From NCBI RefSeq assembly GCF_004138295.1, contig NZ_SCFM01000020.1:1-64000 (forward strand): 64,000 nucleotides of DNA, in the 5' to 3' direction. Source of the stretch: Ectobacillus funiculus. Lineage in GTDB: Bacteria; Bacillota; Bacilli; Bacillales; Bacillaceae_G. Of the stretch, positions 51,948 to 61,336 are shown one piece after another. The notes below the pieces were generated by a model. The model was not told where the DNA came from. It made no database searches and worked only from the letters and a program-made list of their open reading frames with translations. A program made the translations under genes and the position numbers. Within the stretch, counting starts at the first letter, position 1. Each line of letters starts with the position of its first letter.

Positions 51948-52871
51948 TTAACGTAAAGCTCTTTGTTGAACCGTTTTTGGTGCTGTTGAAGAAAGTAAAA
52001 CACCAAAAATAACAATCATTCCACCAATAATTTGGTACCATAATAAGGACTCATTTGTGAATACTGTAGCAAAGATAGTCGCGAAGACGGGTAGTAGATT
52101 TAAGAAAATGCCTGACTTTGCCGCTCCCACTCTCGGTACACCTGTATTCCATGATAGAAAAGCAATGATAGAAGCTAAAATCCCTACATAGAACAAAATA
52201 AAAATAGACATCGGAGTAAAGACAACATGGACATCCGGTCGATTTAACTCGAACATACTGAATGGAAGCAACATGACAGCCCCCATAAACGAGGTAATAT
52301 ACAATGTTGTCTGAGCTGGCAGTACCGTTGCATATTTTTTAACCACAACTGAGTACAAACTCCAGCAAACAACAGCAATTAAGACAAATAAGTCTCCTAT
52401 ATTAAACGAGAAAGCTTGTAATGCTCCTAAAGATCCTTTTGATAGGATAAAAATAATACCTGTAATAGATAAACTGATTCCTATTACTTGTACAAGTGTA
52501 AGTCGCTCCTTAAGAACAAAAATCGAAAAAATAGCAATAAATAATGGAGTGATTGAATTCACAACAGCTGCATTAATAGACGTTGTAAAATGCAAAGAAA
52601 AATAAATGATAGTATTATATCCCGCGATACCTGTAACCGTTAAAAGAAGCAGAATCCACTTGTATTTCCATAAAATGTGCCAATCTGCTTTTAGACGCTT
52701 CACCATAAATGGTGTCAATATAAGGAAAGCAACTAACCATCTTAGTAATGAAAATGTAAATGGCGGAAAATAGTCTGCTCCAATCCGTCCTATTACAAAA
52801 TTACCACCCCATATCATATTCGCTAAAATCAAAAGGAAATATGCATATCTAGTTTTTGCTATAGTTGCCAT
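51948..52871 (-). CDS. EamA/DMT-family transporter
   Basis: 307 residues with ten predicted helices in two EamA repeats: IWGGNFVIGRIGADYFPPFTFSLLRW at the N-terminus and VVCWSLYSVVVKKYA opening the second. Members export amino acids, metabolites or drugs; the substrate is unknown. Stands alone. Confidence 0.9.
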   Translation of the reverse strand: MATIAKTRYAYFLLILANMIWGGNFVIGRIGADYFPPFTFSLLRWLVAFLILTPFMVKRLKADWHILWKYKWILLLLTVTGIAGYNTIIYFSLHFTTSINAAVVNSITPLFIAIFSIFVLKERLTLVQVIGISLSITGIIFILSKGSLGALQAFSFNIGDLFVLIAVVCWSLYSVVVKKYATVLPAQTTLYITSFMGAVMLLPFSMFELNRPDVHVVFTPMSIFILFYVGILASIIAFLSWNTGVPRVGAAKSGIFLNLLPVFATIFATVFTNESLLWYQIIGGMIVIFGVLLSSTAPKTVQQRALR

Positions 52872-53342
52872 AGAAATAAAGTTAACCTCTTTTCTTTTAT
52901 TATCTTGTAATCTCTTACTTCAGTCTAATCCGATGTCCATTTTACACTATAGGAAAGCATAAATTTCCCCTTATTTTCCAACTTCTCAATGCTCATGATA
53001 GCAAACTAAATGAACCAAAAGCAACATATTATGTAATTTTAATAAAGTTTATTAAATATATCATAATCTAGATTACCTTATTCTAAAAATCTACTCATCG
53101 ATTATTCATATCAAACTCCCCCCCTCTATATTATCCCTTTTTGTTCATATCGACTGATTTTTCACGTTATTTAAGCATGAATCTTATAAATTTTCAAAAT
53201 TTTACTTGTAATTAGATTCTATAATTGTTATTATGTTGAACATTGAAAGTTATTTAATAATATTAATTATTCAGATAATAAATCTACTAGAATAATTATT
53301 TTATTATTAAGTCCAAGTATTTATCAAGCAGGAGGTTTTGAA
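52872..53342. other. AT-rich 470-bp gap
   Basis: Contains a small fragment of the dispersed repeat (TTTACACTATAGGAAAGCATAAATTT, 52941-52966). The rest is very AT-rich and should hold promoters for the EamA gene and the DUF3311-symporter operon. No gene. Confidence 0.5.
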
Positions 53343-53546
53343 ATGAGTAAAAAATTTGCAGTATTTCTATTGGCGATGATTCCCCTTATTTCCCAGTTAG
53401 TGGTATTGCCCTTTGTAAATCGGATCGATCCTATTGTGTTAGGATTACCCTTTCTTCAATTTTGGTTATTTTTATGGATTATTTTAACACCTTTATGCAC
53501 ATTTGGAATTTATCGAATTCAAAAATCGGAAGGGAGCATTGACTAA
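53343..53546 (+). CDS. DUF3311-family small membrane protein
   Basis: 67 residues, AGGAGG before the ATG. Two helices with FVNRIDPIVLGLPFLQFWLFLWIILTPL, the DUF3311 pattern. These always precede a sodium:solute symporter gene (as YhjC-YhjB in B. subtilis) and are thought to be a small subunit. The stop codon overlaps the next start (TAATG). Confidence 0.88.
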   Translation: MSKKFAVFLLAMIPLISQLVVLPFVNRIDPIVLGLPFLQFWLFLWIILTPLCTFGIYRIQKSEGSID

Positions 53547-55045
53547 TGCAAGGAAATTTGACAGCTTTGTTGATTACTGTATGTATTGTCCTGATGGTCG
53601 TTTTAATTGGATTTTTAGCAGGACGAGATAAATCTGCGAGAAGTTCTGTAGAAGAATGGTCTGTCGGCGGAAGACGCTTTGGCGGATTGCTAGTTTGGTT
53701 TTTGATAGGGGCTGATTTATATACAGCTTATACATTTTTAGGGTTAACAAGCTCAGCCTATGCAGGTGGGAGTCTTGCGTTCTTTGCAATTCCTTACTGC
53801 ATCATCGCTTATTTTGTTTCTTACTTTTACCTTCCGAAACTATGGAAAGTGGCTAACCGATATAAACTAACAACACTGGCTGATTATGCGAGAGAACGTT
53901 TTGATAGTAAACTCCTTTCCTCTCTGGTCGCTATTGTCGGTGTATTAATGCTTATCCCTTATATTGATTTACAGCTAGCCGGGATTCAAGATACGCTTCA
54001 AGTAGCTGGAACAGGTTATATTAATGTAAAAGTAGTCGTTATTACTTCATTCCTGTTAGTTGCACTTTATACATTTTTCAGTGGAATCAAAGGCCCTACC
54101 TATACAGCAATTATTAAAGATGTTCTCGTTTGGGTGATTATGTTATTCCTAGTAATTTCTTTGCCGATTATCCATTTTGGCGGCTGGAGTCCGATGATTG
54201 ATACATTTGTTAAGGAATCACCGCAATTGCTGACGATCCCTGAATCGGGTCCAAAAGGTATTCCGTGGTTTATCACAGCATCTCTTGTTTCTGCCTTGGC
54301 ATTATTTATGTGGGCACATGGAGCAACAGGGGTATTTACAGCTAAAAGTGCTGATGCAGTTCGCAAAAATGCCATGTTCCTGCCGTTATACAATATAGTT
54401 CTAATTTTGGTTATTTTCCTTGGATTCGTAGCTTACCATGTATTGCCTCAAGGAAGCGACCCACGTTTTGCGTTATTAAATCTCATTCAAGTTTCCTACG
54501 GGGGTGTAGCACAAGGGTTAGCTTATGCAACAATTGCTTTGGCCTCATTGATCCCTTGCTCCATTATGGCGATTGGTGCTTCCAACTTGTTTGCAAACAA
54601 CATTTATCGTGATCTCATAAATCCAAGCGTAAATGGTACTAAATTAACGCTCGTAACTCGTTCTATGGTATTTGTCGTAATCGGACTTGCGTTATTGTTT
54701 GGACTATTATTCCCTTCAGCTCTAGTATCCTTGCAGCTTTTAGGTGTGTCAGGAATGGTTCAGATTTTCCCTGCTATTGTTGTTAGCTTGTTCTGGAAAA
54801 ACCAAACGAAGGAAGCAACAATAATTGGACTGCTTATTGGCTTGACAACAACATTTACTGTATACGGAACAGGCAGTTCATTTGGTATTTATGAAGGCTT
54901 CTGGGGATTAGCCGCAAACATGTTAACGATTGTTATTTTAAACCCTTTCTTCGTGGCAAAAGCAAAATATCAAACGAATGCTGTTAAAGAGTATCTTTTT
55001 AGCACATCAAAAAGCATGAAAACCAAAATTGGAAAGGGAGCATAA
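53546..55045 (+). CDS. Sodium:solute symporter (SSS family), YhjB-like
   Basis: 499 residues, about 13 helices. SSS features: EEWSVGGRRFGGLLVWFLIGADLYTAYTFLG, TLADYARERFDSKLLS and GASNLFANNIYRDLINP. It imports a small organic solute with Na+; the substrate is unknown. Translation is coupled to DUF3311. Confidence 0.92.
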   Translation: MQGNLTALLITVCIVLMVVLIGFLAGRDKSARSSVEEWSVGGRRFGGLLVWFLIGADLYTAYTFLGLTSSAYAGGSLAFFAIPYCIIAYFVSYFYLPKLWKVANRYKLTTLADYARERFDSKLLSSLVAIVGVLMLIPYIDLQLAGIQDTLQVAGTGYINVKVVVITSFLLVALYTFFSGIKGPTYTAIIKDVLVWVIMLFLVISLPIIHFGGWSPMIDTFVKESPQLLTIPESGPKGIPWFITASLVSALALFMWAHGATGVFTAKSADAVRKNAMFLPLYNIVLILVIFLGFVAYHVLPQGSDPRFALLNLIQVSYGGVAQGLAYATIALASLIPCSIMAIGASNLFANNIYRDLINPSVNGTKLTLVTRSMVFVVIGLALLFGLLFPSALVSLQLLGVSGMVQIFPAIVVSLFWKNQTKEATIIGLLIGLTTTFTVYGTGSSFGIYEGFWGLAANMLTIVILNPFFVAKAKYQTNAVKEYLFSTSKSMKTKIGKGA

Positions 55046-55138
55046 CTACGTGTTTGCTCCCTCTAATAGACACCTCCGTGAATAAGGTTGAAAATAAATG
55101 GAAACATAATACAAAAAGTGAGGAGGGCAAGGATACAT

Positions 55139-55345
55139 ATGGGAAGAGAAGCTTCCATTGCACCAAACTATAAAATTGTGGCTTACTTAACAGCAAATGA
55201 AAATCGAAAGGTTACAGGAGCTCCCTTGTTTATGACTTTAAAGGATGAGGAAGAACTTAAGGAAACAACTGCAGATCTTGCACATGCATTAAAAGCTGAT
55301 GTCGTTAAATTAAAAAACAATGACTACTTGATTATCCAAGCTTGA
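55139..55345 (+). CDS. 68-residue hypothetical protein
   Basis: ATG at 55139 is chosen because GGAGGGCAAGG lies upstream; the longer frame from 55088 has none. Alpha/beta composition: YKIVAYLTANENRKVTGAP, LKDEEELKETTADLAHAL, ADVVKLKNNDYLIIQ. It resembles small proteins of spore formers, possibly related in style to the YIEGIA-capping subunit at 61033. Not identified. Confidence 0.55.
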   Translation: MGREASIAPNYKIVAYLTANENRKVTGAPLFMTLKDEEELKETTADLAHALKADVVKLKNNDYLIIQA

Positions 55346-55479
55346 GGGCGGTGATTCAGAAAAAGAAGCCCACATATTCTTGTATCCTGTCTCATAAAAT
55401 GGACAAGGAAGGCAAGCATTTAGGGAGGAATGAATGTGGAGGGTATACATGCTCAGCTGAGGAATCGTTTTAGTTTACT

Positions 55480-56097
55480 ATGAAGAGAACCTTATTAACT
55501 TATGCTTGCACAGTATTTGGCGCCTTTTTACAAGGCATGTCCATGTCCCTATTTTTGTTTCCACACTCTATCCCTTCCGGAGGAGCAGCAGGCTTAGCAC
55601 TTCTGATGAATCACTGGTTTCATTTATCTCTTGGTTTTTCGTTATGGTTAGCCAATATTGTGTTCTTATTTTTCGCTTTAAATTATTTTGGATATTCCTG
55701 GACGATTCGCACTATTATTTCAGTTGCAACTACCTCAACAACTATTAGTATCCTAACTCCCATGATTGCTCTTCCCCATGTACATATTGCGCTAGATATT
55801 TTGGGAGGAAGCATTCTGTTTGGTATTGGTGTAGGTTTACTCATTCGGGTGGGAGCCTCAAGCGGCGGTATGGTCATCCCGGCACTCATGATTGCCTCCT
55901 ATAAAAATTGGAGTCCTGGAAAGGTTATGATGGGCATCAATCTTTTGATTTTTCTATTAACCGCCCTTGTTATAGATTATAAAATTGTGATTTATGCGAT
56001 AATTTGCCAGCTGTTATCGACTAATATCATCGATTTTATTTACGCCTTTAAATTTCAAAGAATCGGTCCCTTATCTGCAAATTTACGAAAAAAATGA
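55480..56097 (+). CDS. YitT-family membrane protein
   Basis: 205 residues, five or six helices. N-terminal GAFLQGMSMSLFLFPHSIPSGGAAGLALLMNHWF and GGSILFGIGVGLLIRVGASSGG are the YitT/DUF161 repeats. This copy lacks the C-terminal DUF2179 ligand domain. Function unknown. It converges on the APS kinase gene at a shared terminator. Confidence 0.85.
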   Translation: MKRTLLTYACTVFGAFLQGMSMSLFLFPHSIPSGGAAGLALLMNHWFHLSLGFSLWLANIVFLFFALNYFGYSWTIRTIISVATTSTTISILTPMIALPHVHIALDILGGSILFGIGVGLLIRVGASSGGMVIPALMIASYKNWSPGKVMMGINLLIFLLTALVIDYKIVIYAIICQLLSTNIIDFIYAFKFQRIGPLSANLRKK

Positions 56098-56128
56098 GAA
56101 GACCCTGATTAAAGGATCTTCTTTTCTT
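56098..56128. terminator. Bidirectional terminator, YitT/cysC
   Basis: AGAAGACCC, a loop, GGATCTTCTTTTC; overlaps the cysC stop codon. Confidence 0.7.
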
Positions 56129-56699
56129 CTAGAAAGGATATTATTTTTGTTACAGACTGCTCAATTGTTACTTTATGGGTTTCAATGATTACTTCTGGTT
56201 TATGCGGAATCTCATAGGGAGAATCAATTCCCGTAAAATCAGGAATTTCTCCTTTCCTTGCTTTTTTATATAAACCTTTCGGGTCTCGATTTTCACAAAC
56301 TTGAATAGGACATTTTAAAAAGATCTCAATAAATTCATCTTTTTCAAACATGCTTCGTACTAGATCTCGATCCTCAACAAAAGGAGAGATAAAAGCTGAG
56401 GAAACAATTTGACCGCTATCCACAAATAACTTTGCCACTTCCCCGATTCTGCGGATATTTTCTTTTCGATCCTGGGCGCCAAAACGTAAATCGCTATTTA
56501 ATCCATGGCGGATATTGTCCCCATCTAAAACATAACTCCTAAAGCCTCGCTTAAACAATTCATGGTCTACTGCATTTGCTAAGGTTGATTTCCCTGATCC
56601 CGATAGCCCTGTAAACCAAAGCACACAGCTTTTATGGCCATTCATAAGCTGCCGGCTTTTTTTGGTGATAGTTGAATGATGCCAAATAATGTTGCTCAT
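56109..56699 (-). CDS. cysC: Adenylylsulfate (APS) kinase
   Basis: 196 residues. P-loop GLSGSGKST, DGDNIRHGLNSDL, FISPFVEDR, DPKGLYKKARKGEIPDFTGIDSPYE: all hallmark APS-kinase blocks. It turns APS into PAPS. It follows ATP sulfurylase by 21 nt, so the pair activates sulfate. No PAPS reductase is in the window. Confidence 0.95.
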   Translation of the reverse strand: MSNIIWHHSTITKKSRQLMNGHKSCVLWFTGLSGSGKSTLANAVDHELFKRGFRSYVLDGDNIRHGLNSDLRFGAQDRKENIRRIGEVAKLFVDSGQIVSSAFISPFVEDRDLVRSMFEKDEFIEIFLKCPIQVCENRDPKGLYKKARKGEIPDFTGIDSPYEIPHKPEVIIETHKVTIEQSVTKIISFLEEKKIL

Positions 56700-56720
56700 T
56701 TCCCCACTTCCTATATCCTT

Positions 56721-57875
56721 TTAGTTGCTTGTATCGGTCTCTTTCATGCCTTGAATGAGAATTTCCACTACCTCTGGACGACTAAATTCTTTAGGAGGCT
56801 GTTCTCCGTTTTTCAACATTTCTCTCACTTTTGTTCCTGATAAAATAACATGATCCTCCGAATCATGAGGACACGTTTTGGAGGATGCCATATTTTCGCA
56901 CTTGTTACAATAAAAGCTATGTTCAAAAAATAATGGTTTAATTCCTAATTCATCTTCTGTAAAATTGTCAAAGATTTTTTGTGCATCATAAGTTCCGTAA
57001 TAATCGCCTACTCCCGCATGGTCCCTTCCGACAATAAAGTGCGTACACCCAAAATTTTTACGTACGATTGCATGGAAAATAGCCTCCCTAGGTCCCGCAT
57101 AGCGCATGGCTGCTGGAAAAACAGATAAAAATACGCGGTCCTGCGGATAGTAATTTTTAAGCAAGGCCTGATAGCTTTTCATTCGAATGTCACTTGGAAT
57201 ATCATCTGATTTTGTTTCTCCTACGAGCGGATTTAAAAACAAACCGTCTACAATTTCTAGGGCTGCTTTTTGAATATATTCATGTGCCCGATGAACAGGA
57301 TTGCGAGTTTGGAAACCAACGATTGTACTCCAACCTAATGTTTTAAACATTTCCCTTGTTTCATGAGGATCTAAGTAATAAGAGGCAAACTTGCTTTTTT
57401 TGGGTCTTTTTACAAGAGTAATAGGGCCGGCTACATACACATCAGATCGGCCAAATAGCTTGCTTACACCTGCGTGGTCCATATCCATCGTTCTATACAC
57501 CATCTCAGCTTCTACACGCTTATCAGGCAAAAACTTTTCCTGTACATCCATTACACCATAGATTTTACCTTTGTGAACAAGATTGATCGTTTCACCTATA
57601 TTAAGTTCTGTCGCTTTCTCATGATCGACCGCCAATGTAATCGGTAAAGACCAAGGAAGTCCATTTGCCAGTCTCATATTTTGAACAACAGAGTCATAAT
57701 CTGCTTTCCCCATAAATCCTTCTAATGGACTATAACCTCCATTTGCGATTAACTCTAAATCACTTAGCTCTGCATAATCTAGTTCAACTGTAGGTAGTGA
57801 TAGAGAAAAATCTTCCATAGAATCCAAGCTCGCTCGATTCACTAATTTTCCGCCATGCGGCATATTTTGGCTCAC
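56721..57875 (-). CDS. sat: Sulfate adenylyltransferase
   Basis: GTG start with GGGGAGG upstream. 384 residues with [12 protein letters not shown] (ATP-binding), [12 protein letters not shown] and [14 protein letters not shown] zinc site [15 protein letters not shown] is seen. It makes APS from sulfate and ATP. In B. subtilis a second Sat (YitA) is encoded with the sulfolactate genes yitBCD, and here comA lies just upstream on the same strand. Confidence 0.95.
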   Translation of the reverse strand: MSQNMPHGGKLVNRASLDSMEDFSLSLPTVELDYAELSDLELIANGGYSPLEGFMGKADYDSVVQNMRLANGLPWSLPITLAVDHEKATELNIGETINLVHKGKIYGVMDVQEKFLPDKRVEAEMVYRTMDMDHAGVSKLFGRSDVYVAGPITLVKRPKKSKFASYYLDPHETREMFKTLGWSTIVGFQTRNPVHRAHEYIQKAALEIVDGLFLNPLVGETKSDDIPSDIRMKSYQALLKNYYPQDRVFLSVFPAAMRYAGPREAIFHAIVRKNFGCTHFIVGRDHAGVGDYYGTYDAQKIFDNFTEDELGIKPLFFEHSFYCNKCENMASSKTCPHDSEDHVILSGTKVREMLKNGEQPPKEFSRPEVVEILIQGMKETDTSN

Positions 57876-58044
57876 AGTGTTTCCTCCCCAAACTAACTTT
57901 TCTTGGCTTGGTGGCGTCCATACTCTGTTTGAGAATAATTTGCCTATCAGCCTGTGCGAAAGTTTTCTTCTTTAAAAATACGATTGTTATAGAGAGTGCA
58001 ACCGGTTTTCCCCATACGTTAACCTGTTACATCATGCTCCGTTC

Positions 58045-58593
58045 TCATCTCGATTCTTTTCTAGAAGCCATTGATAATGTAATACATTCATTGTTACCAA
58101 CAGTAACTTTGTTCATATAGTTAACATGCCCGTATTGCGAATACGATAGAATCGCTCGGATCCATGAGCCATGCCCAAACACTAACAAATTCTCATAATC
58201 CTTATATTTATCTAAAAATAAAACAATTCGTTTTTCTAAGTTCTGAATGCTTTCTCCTAAAACCAACTCTTTTGGATTTTCTATCCACTTCTCTCCATAT
58301 ACTTCAATGAGTCTTTCCTTCGGCTGCCCTTCAAAGGGACCGAAATCTAATTCGTCCAATAAACCTTCTGTTTCTGCTTGATAACCATATAGCTGTGCAG
58401 TTTGATGGGTTCGTTTTAATGTACTCGCTAATACTAAATCAAATGGGAGCAACTTTTTTAGGAGCTGCTGATTCTCAGCAATGCCTTTATGAAAATCCTC
58501 TGTAAGCAGGGCCAATTCGATATTTCTTCTGCCTTGAAGCCATGTTTTCTGATTCCATTTTGTCGGAAGATGTCTAATTAAGGTAATTGGCAT
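58045..58593 (-). CDS. Histidine phosphatase-superfamily protein coupled to comA
   Basis: 182 residues. The catalytic motif is LIRHLPTKWN (RHG reads RHL), with the second His in VFGHGSWIRA and STLKRTHQTA typical of the PhoE/GpmB branch. It starts 16 nt before the phosphosulfolactate synthase stop codon, with GGAGGAAC upstream of ATG. Translational coupling and the absence of a ComB gene suggest it could be the 2-phosphosulfolactate phosphatase; that is inference. Confidence 0.85.
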   Translation of the reverse strand: MPITLIRHLPTKWNQKTWLQGRRNIELALLTEDFHKGIAENQQLLKKLLPFDLVLASTLKRTHQTAQLYGYQAETEGLLDELDFGPFEGQPKERLIEVYGEKWIENPKELVLGESIQNLEKRIVLFLDKYKDYENLLVFGHGSWIRAILSYSQYGHVNYMNKVTVGNNECITLSMASRKESR

Positions 58594-59345
58594 TCGTGTT
58601 CCTCCAAATAAAATGTTTCACTTCTCAATCCGCAGCGTTGAGCCTCTAACGCTAATACATCCTGTAATTTCACATTTGCTAAATTCACGTTTGGACCAAC
58701 TTCTCTAATAAAATACATTTGGTGTTTAGAGGTAGGGGCTTCGAAGATGATTTTTTTACTATCGATTGCTTGGATTAATTGTTGGATCAAATCAGATTTA
58801 ATACTGCCGCATTTTTCATAAATACCGGCAGTACCTGAATCCCTGCCTTCTGTAAGAACATAATCGCATCCTGCGTCTAAAAAAAGCTGTATCTCTTCCA
58901 CCCATTCAGAAATGGACATTTCCTGATTTGGATCCTTTGAGCCAACCTCCCCTACCACATGAAAATCTTTTTTAAAATGAGAAACAAGCTGAAGGCGTTC
59001 CTGAAGAGGTATGTCTAACGTTCCATTTGAAATTTCCACCCATTCAATTCCCAGCTCGCGCAAATACGTTAGGTATTCGGGAATTTTATTTTGATAATAG
59101 CATTTTTCAAAAAGTGTTCCCCCGCAATATGGTGTAATATGATGTTCCTTGTACAAATCAATTTTTTTCTTTAAATTGGGAGTCACATAGGCCGAGCCAA
59201 TTGCGATTTTGGCAATATCAATAATATGACTGTAATCGGACAAAATATTTTTCAGTTCTCCCATAGATACTCCGAAATCGGCAACTGAAGTCAAGCCATA
59301 TGTTCTAGTTCTTGTTGTCCTCTTCGGCAATCGTAAAAAATCCAT
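58578..59345 (-). CDS. comA: Phosphosulfolactate synthase
   Basis: ATG at 59343-59345 after AAGGAGGAG. 255 residues of the ComA/YitD family: TSVADFGVSMGELKNIL, the barrel with YCGGTLFEKCYYQNKIPEYL, EISNGTLDIPLQER, GEVGSKDP, and VLTEGRDSGTAGIYEKCG. It adds sulfite to phosphoenolpyruvate to give (2R)-phospho-3-sulfolactate. In Bacillus this leads to 3-sulfolactate stored in spores; in methanogens to coenzyme M. Two tandem repeats lie immediately upstream. Confidence 0.93.
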   Translation of the reverse strand: MDFLRLPKRTTRTRTYGLTSVADFGVSMGELKNILSDYSHIIDIAKIAIGSAYVTPNLKKKIDLYKEHHITPYCGGTLFEKCYYQNKIPEYLTYLRELGIEWVEISNGTLDIPLQERLQLVSHFKKDFHVVGEVGSKDPNQEMSISEWVEEIQLFLDAGCDYVLTEGRDSGTAGIYEKCGSIKSDLIQQLIQAIDSKKIIFEAPTSKHQMYFIREVGPNVNLANVKLQDVLALEAQRCGLRSETFYLEEHECQLP

Positions 59346-59361
59346 CAAAAAACTCCTCCTT

Positions 59362-59500
59362 GTTTACACTGCAGGAAAGTATAAATTTCCAGCTAGAAGC
59401 CATTCGACGTAGCCGGAGGTTTTAGGAATACAGTATAAGGGCAACTACGCCTCTGTCTTCGCCCAAAAGTAGGGCTCGCCAATCGGCGAGTTTTCTTTAC
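59362..59500 (+). repeat. Dispersed palindromic repeat, copy K (full, tandem)
   Basis: TTTACACTGCAGGAAAGTATAAATTTCCAGCTAG ... GAGGTTTTAGGAATACAGTATAAG ... CTCGCCAATCGGCGAGTTTTCTTT. Begins 2 nt before the comA ribosome binding site on the other strand. Confidence 0.9.
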
Positions 59501-59633
59501 ACTGTAAGAAAGTATAAATTTCTAGTTAGAGGTGAATTCGACGTAGCCGGAAATTTTAGGAATACAGTGTAAGTGCAACTACGCCTCTGTCTTCGCCCAA
59601 GATCAGGGCTCGCCAATCGGCGAGTTTTCTTTA
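59497..59633 (+). repeat. Dispersed palindromic repeat, copy L (full, tandem)
   Basis: TTTACACTGTAAGAAAGTATAAATTTCTAG ... GGAAATTTTAGGAATACAGTGTAAG ... CTCGCCAATCGGCGAGTTTTCTTT. Closest to the apparent consensus; the outer ends ACACTGTA/TACAGTGT pair. Confidence 0.9.
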
Positions 59634-59770
59634 CGATACATTATTCAAAAATTGGGTGAATGTGTAAATATTAGGCGTTTTTCTTATAAATTGGGTGTTT
59701 GCCTTGTATAAACTATTATCTTCCTTCAAACAATAGAAAAGCTAATTCCAACAGTTAGGGGGTACATGCA

Positions 59771-61018
59771 TTGCCAAAGCATAAGCATAAAGGCATGACG
59801 ATTTTTGCTATCGGTTCAATCCCGATGATCCTTGTTTTGGGTAATTCGATGTTGATTCCAGTTCTTCCGGAAATGAAAACAGAACTCGGTATTTCTCATT
59901 TCAAAGTCAGCCTAATTATTTCAGTATTTTCGATTGCCGCTGCAATATCCATTCCTGTTTTAGGATATTTATCTGACCGTTTTTCACGGAAGGCTGTGAT
60001 TATCCCATCCCTCATTTTATATGGGAGCGGCGGGCTTCTGGCAGGTGCAGCCGCTGCATGGTTTTCTAATGCCTATATGTGGATTATTGTAGGTAGGGTT
60101 TTGCAAGGGGCTGGAGCTGCTGGAACAGCACCGATTGCAATGGCATTAACAGGAGATTTATTTAAGGGAGGAGAACAAAGCCGTGTTTTAGGCTTAGTTG
60201 AGGCTTCTAACGGCTTCGGAAAAGTTATTAGTCCCATTATCGGTTCTCTATTAGCTATTCTCTTCTGGTATGCTGCATTTTTTGCTTTCCCAATTTTCTG
60301 TTTAATTTCTGTCCTATTAACAATATTTTTTGTTAAGGAGAAAAAGGAAAAACATGCACAGCATACACCTGTAGGGAAATATACAAAAGGTCTTATATCT
60401 GTTTTTAAAACCGAAGGGCGTTGGTTATTTGCTGCCTATTTGACCGGTGCAACTTGCTTATTTACTTTATTTGGAATATTGTTTTATATTTCCAATATCC
60501 TTGAAAAGGATCATGGCATTAACGGTGTCTTAAAAGGGTGTATCTTGGCTATTCCTCTTTTATTTATGACAACTACTTCGTATATAACCGGCAGTAAAAT
60601 TGGAAAAAGAATGTCCCTAATGAAAACCTTGATTATTTTGGGTTTGCTGCTTATGACTGCTTCTTTTTCCGCACTAGTGTTGTTTAAAAATTTAATTCCT
60701 TTTTTTAGCGTGCTTGTGATTAGCAGTATCGGCACCGGGCTTGTACTTCCTTGTATTAACAGCTTTATTACCGGTTCAGTTCCTGCTGATCGAAGAGGCT
60801 TCGTGACAGCTTTATACGGATCTGTTCGATTTTTAGGAGTTGCCATCGGTCCTCCTATTTACAGCGCTTTAATGGCATGGTCTCGCACAGGCATGTTCCT
60901 CGTAACGGCTGGCCTTACATTATTTGCTGGCTTGCTCTGTATGATGCTCATCCATATAAAGAAGAAGGATCCATCGAAAGAAAGTGATACTCTGTTTGAG
61001 AAATTACAGCTTACATAA
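59771..61018 (+). CDS. MFS transporter
   Basis: TTG start, TAGGGGG upstream. 415 residues, 12 helices, with [14 protein letters not shown] (the MFS motif A loop) and [19 protein letters not shown]. Resembles drug/metabolite exporters of the 12-helix DHA1 group. It shares an operon with the YIEGIA pair (14-nt gap), pointing to a spore-related role, perhaps metabolite movement; inference only. Confidence 0.88.
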   Translation: MPKHKHKGMTIFAIGSIPMILVLGNSMLIPVLPEMKTELGISHFKVSLIISVFSIAAAISIPVLGYLSDRFSRKAVIIPSLILYGSGGLLAGAAAAWFSNAYMWIIVGRVLQGAGAAGTAPIAMALTGDLFKGGEQSRVLGLVEASNGFGKVISPIIGSLLAILFWYAAFFAFPIFCLISVLLTIFFVKEKKEKHAQHTPVGKYTKGLISVFKTEGRWLFAAYLTGATCLFTLFGILFYISNILEKDHGINGVLKGCILAIPLLFMTTTSYITGSKIGKRMSLMKTLIILGLLLMTASFSALVLFKNLIPFFSVLVISSIGTGLVLPCINSFITGSVPADRRGFVTALYGSVRFLGVAIGPPIYSALMAWSRTGMFLVTAGLTLFAGLLCMMLIHIKKKDPSKESDTLFEKLQLT

Positions 61019-61032
61019 AGGAGTAGATCGAA

Positions 61033-61314
61033 TTGCAAATTTATTTTTCGCCAGAGGTAATAACTCCGGAATATCAGGTTTTAAATGTAGTGGATACAAC
61101 GAACAAAGGTGTAGGAAACGTAGCTTTTTTATTTGGTGAAAAAAAGCTGTATGTCTATGGAATTTTAGAAGCAGAGGAAGTAGGGGCAGATTTTAAAGAT
61201 TTAGTTACTCCTTATTTGAAGGGGTTAGCTAAAGCAAATCCTGGTGTAGATATTTTTTCTTGCTTGTATGTAGGCGGTAGAAAAATAAAGCTGCATGAGG
61301 AAAACGAAGAATAA
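61033..61314 (+). CDS. Capping-complex subunit for YIEGIA
   Basis: TTG start with AAAGGAG upstream. 93 residues (EVITPEYQVLNVVDTTNKGVGNVAFLF ... VDIFSCLYVGGRKIKLHEE). Recognised as the small partner encoded before YIEGIA-family membrane proteins in spore formers. The molecular role is not settled. Confidence 0.75.
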   Translation: MQIYFSPEVITPEYQVLNVVDTTNKGVGNVAFLFGEKKLYVYGILEAEEVGADFKDLVTPYLKGLAKANPGVDIFSCLYVGGRKIKLHEENEE

Positions 61315-61336
61315 ATTCCTTTCTTGGAGTGAATCA

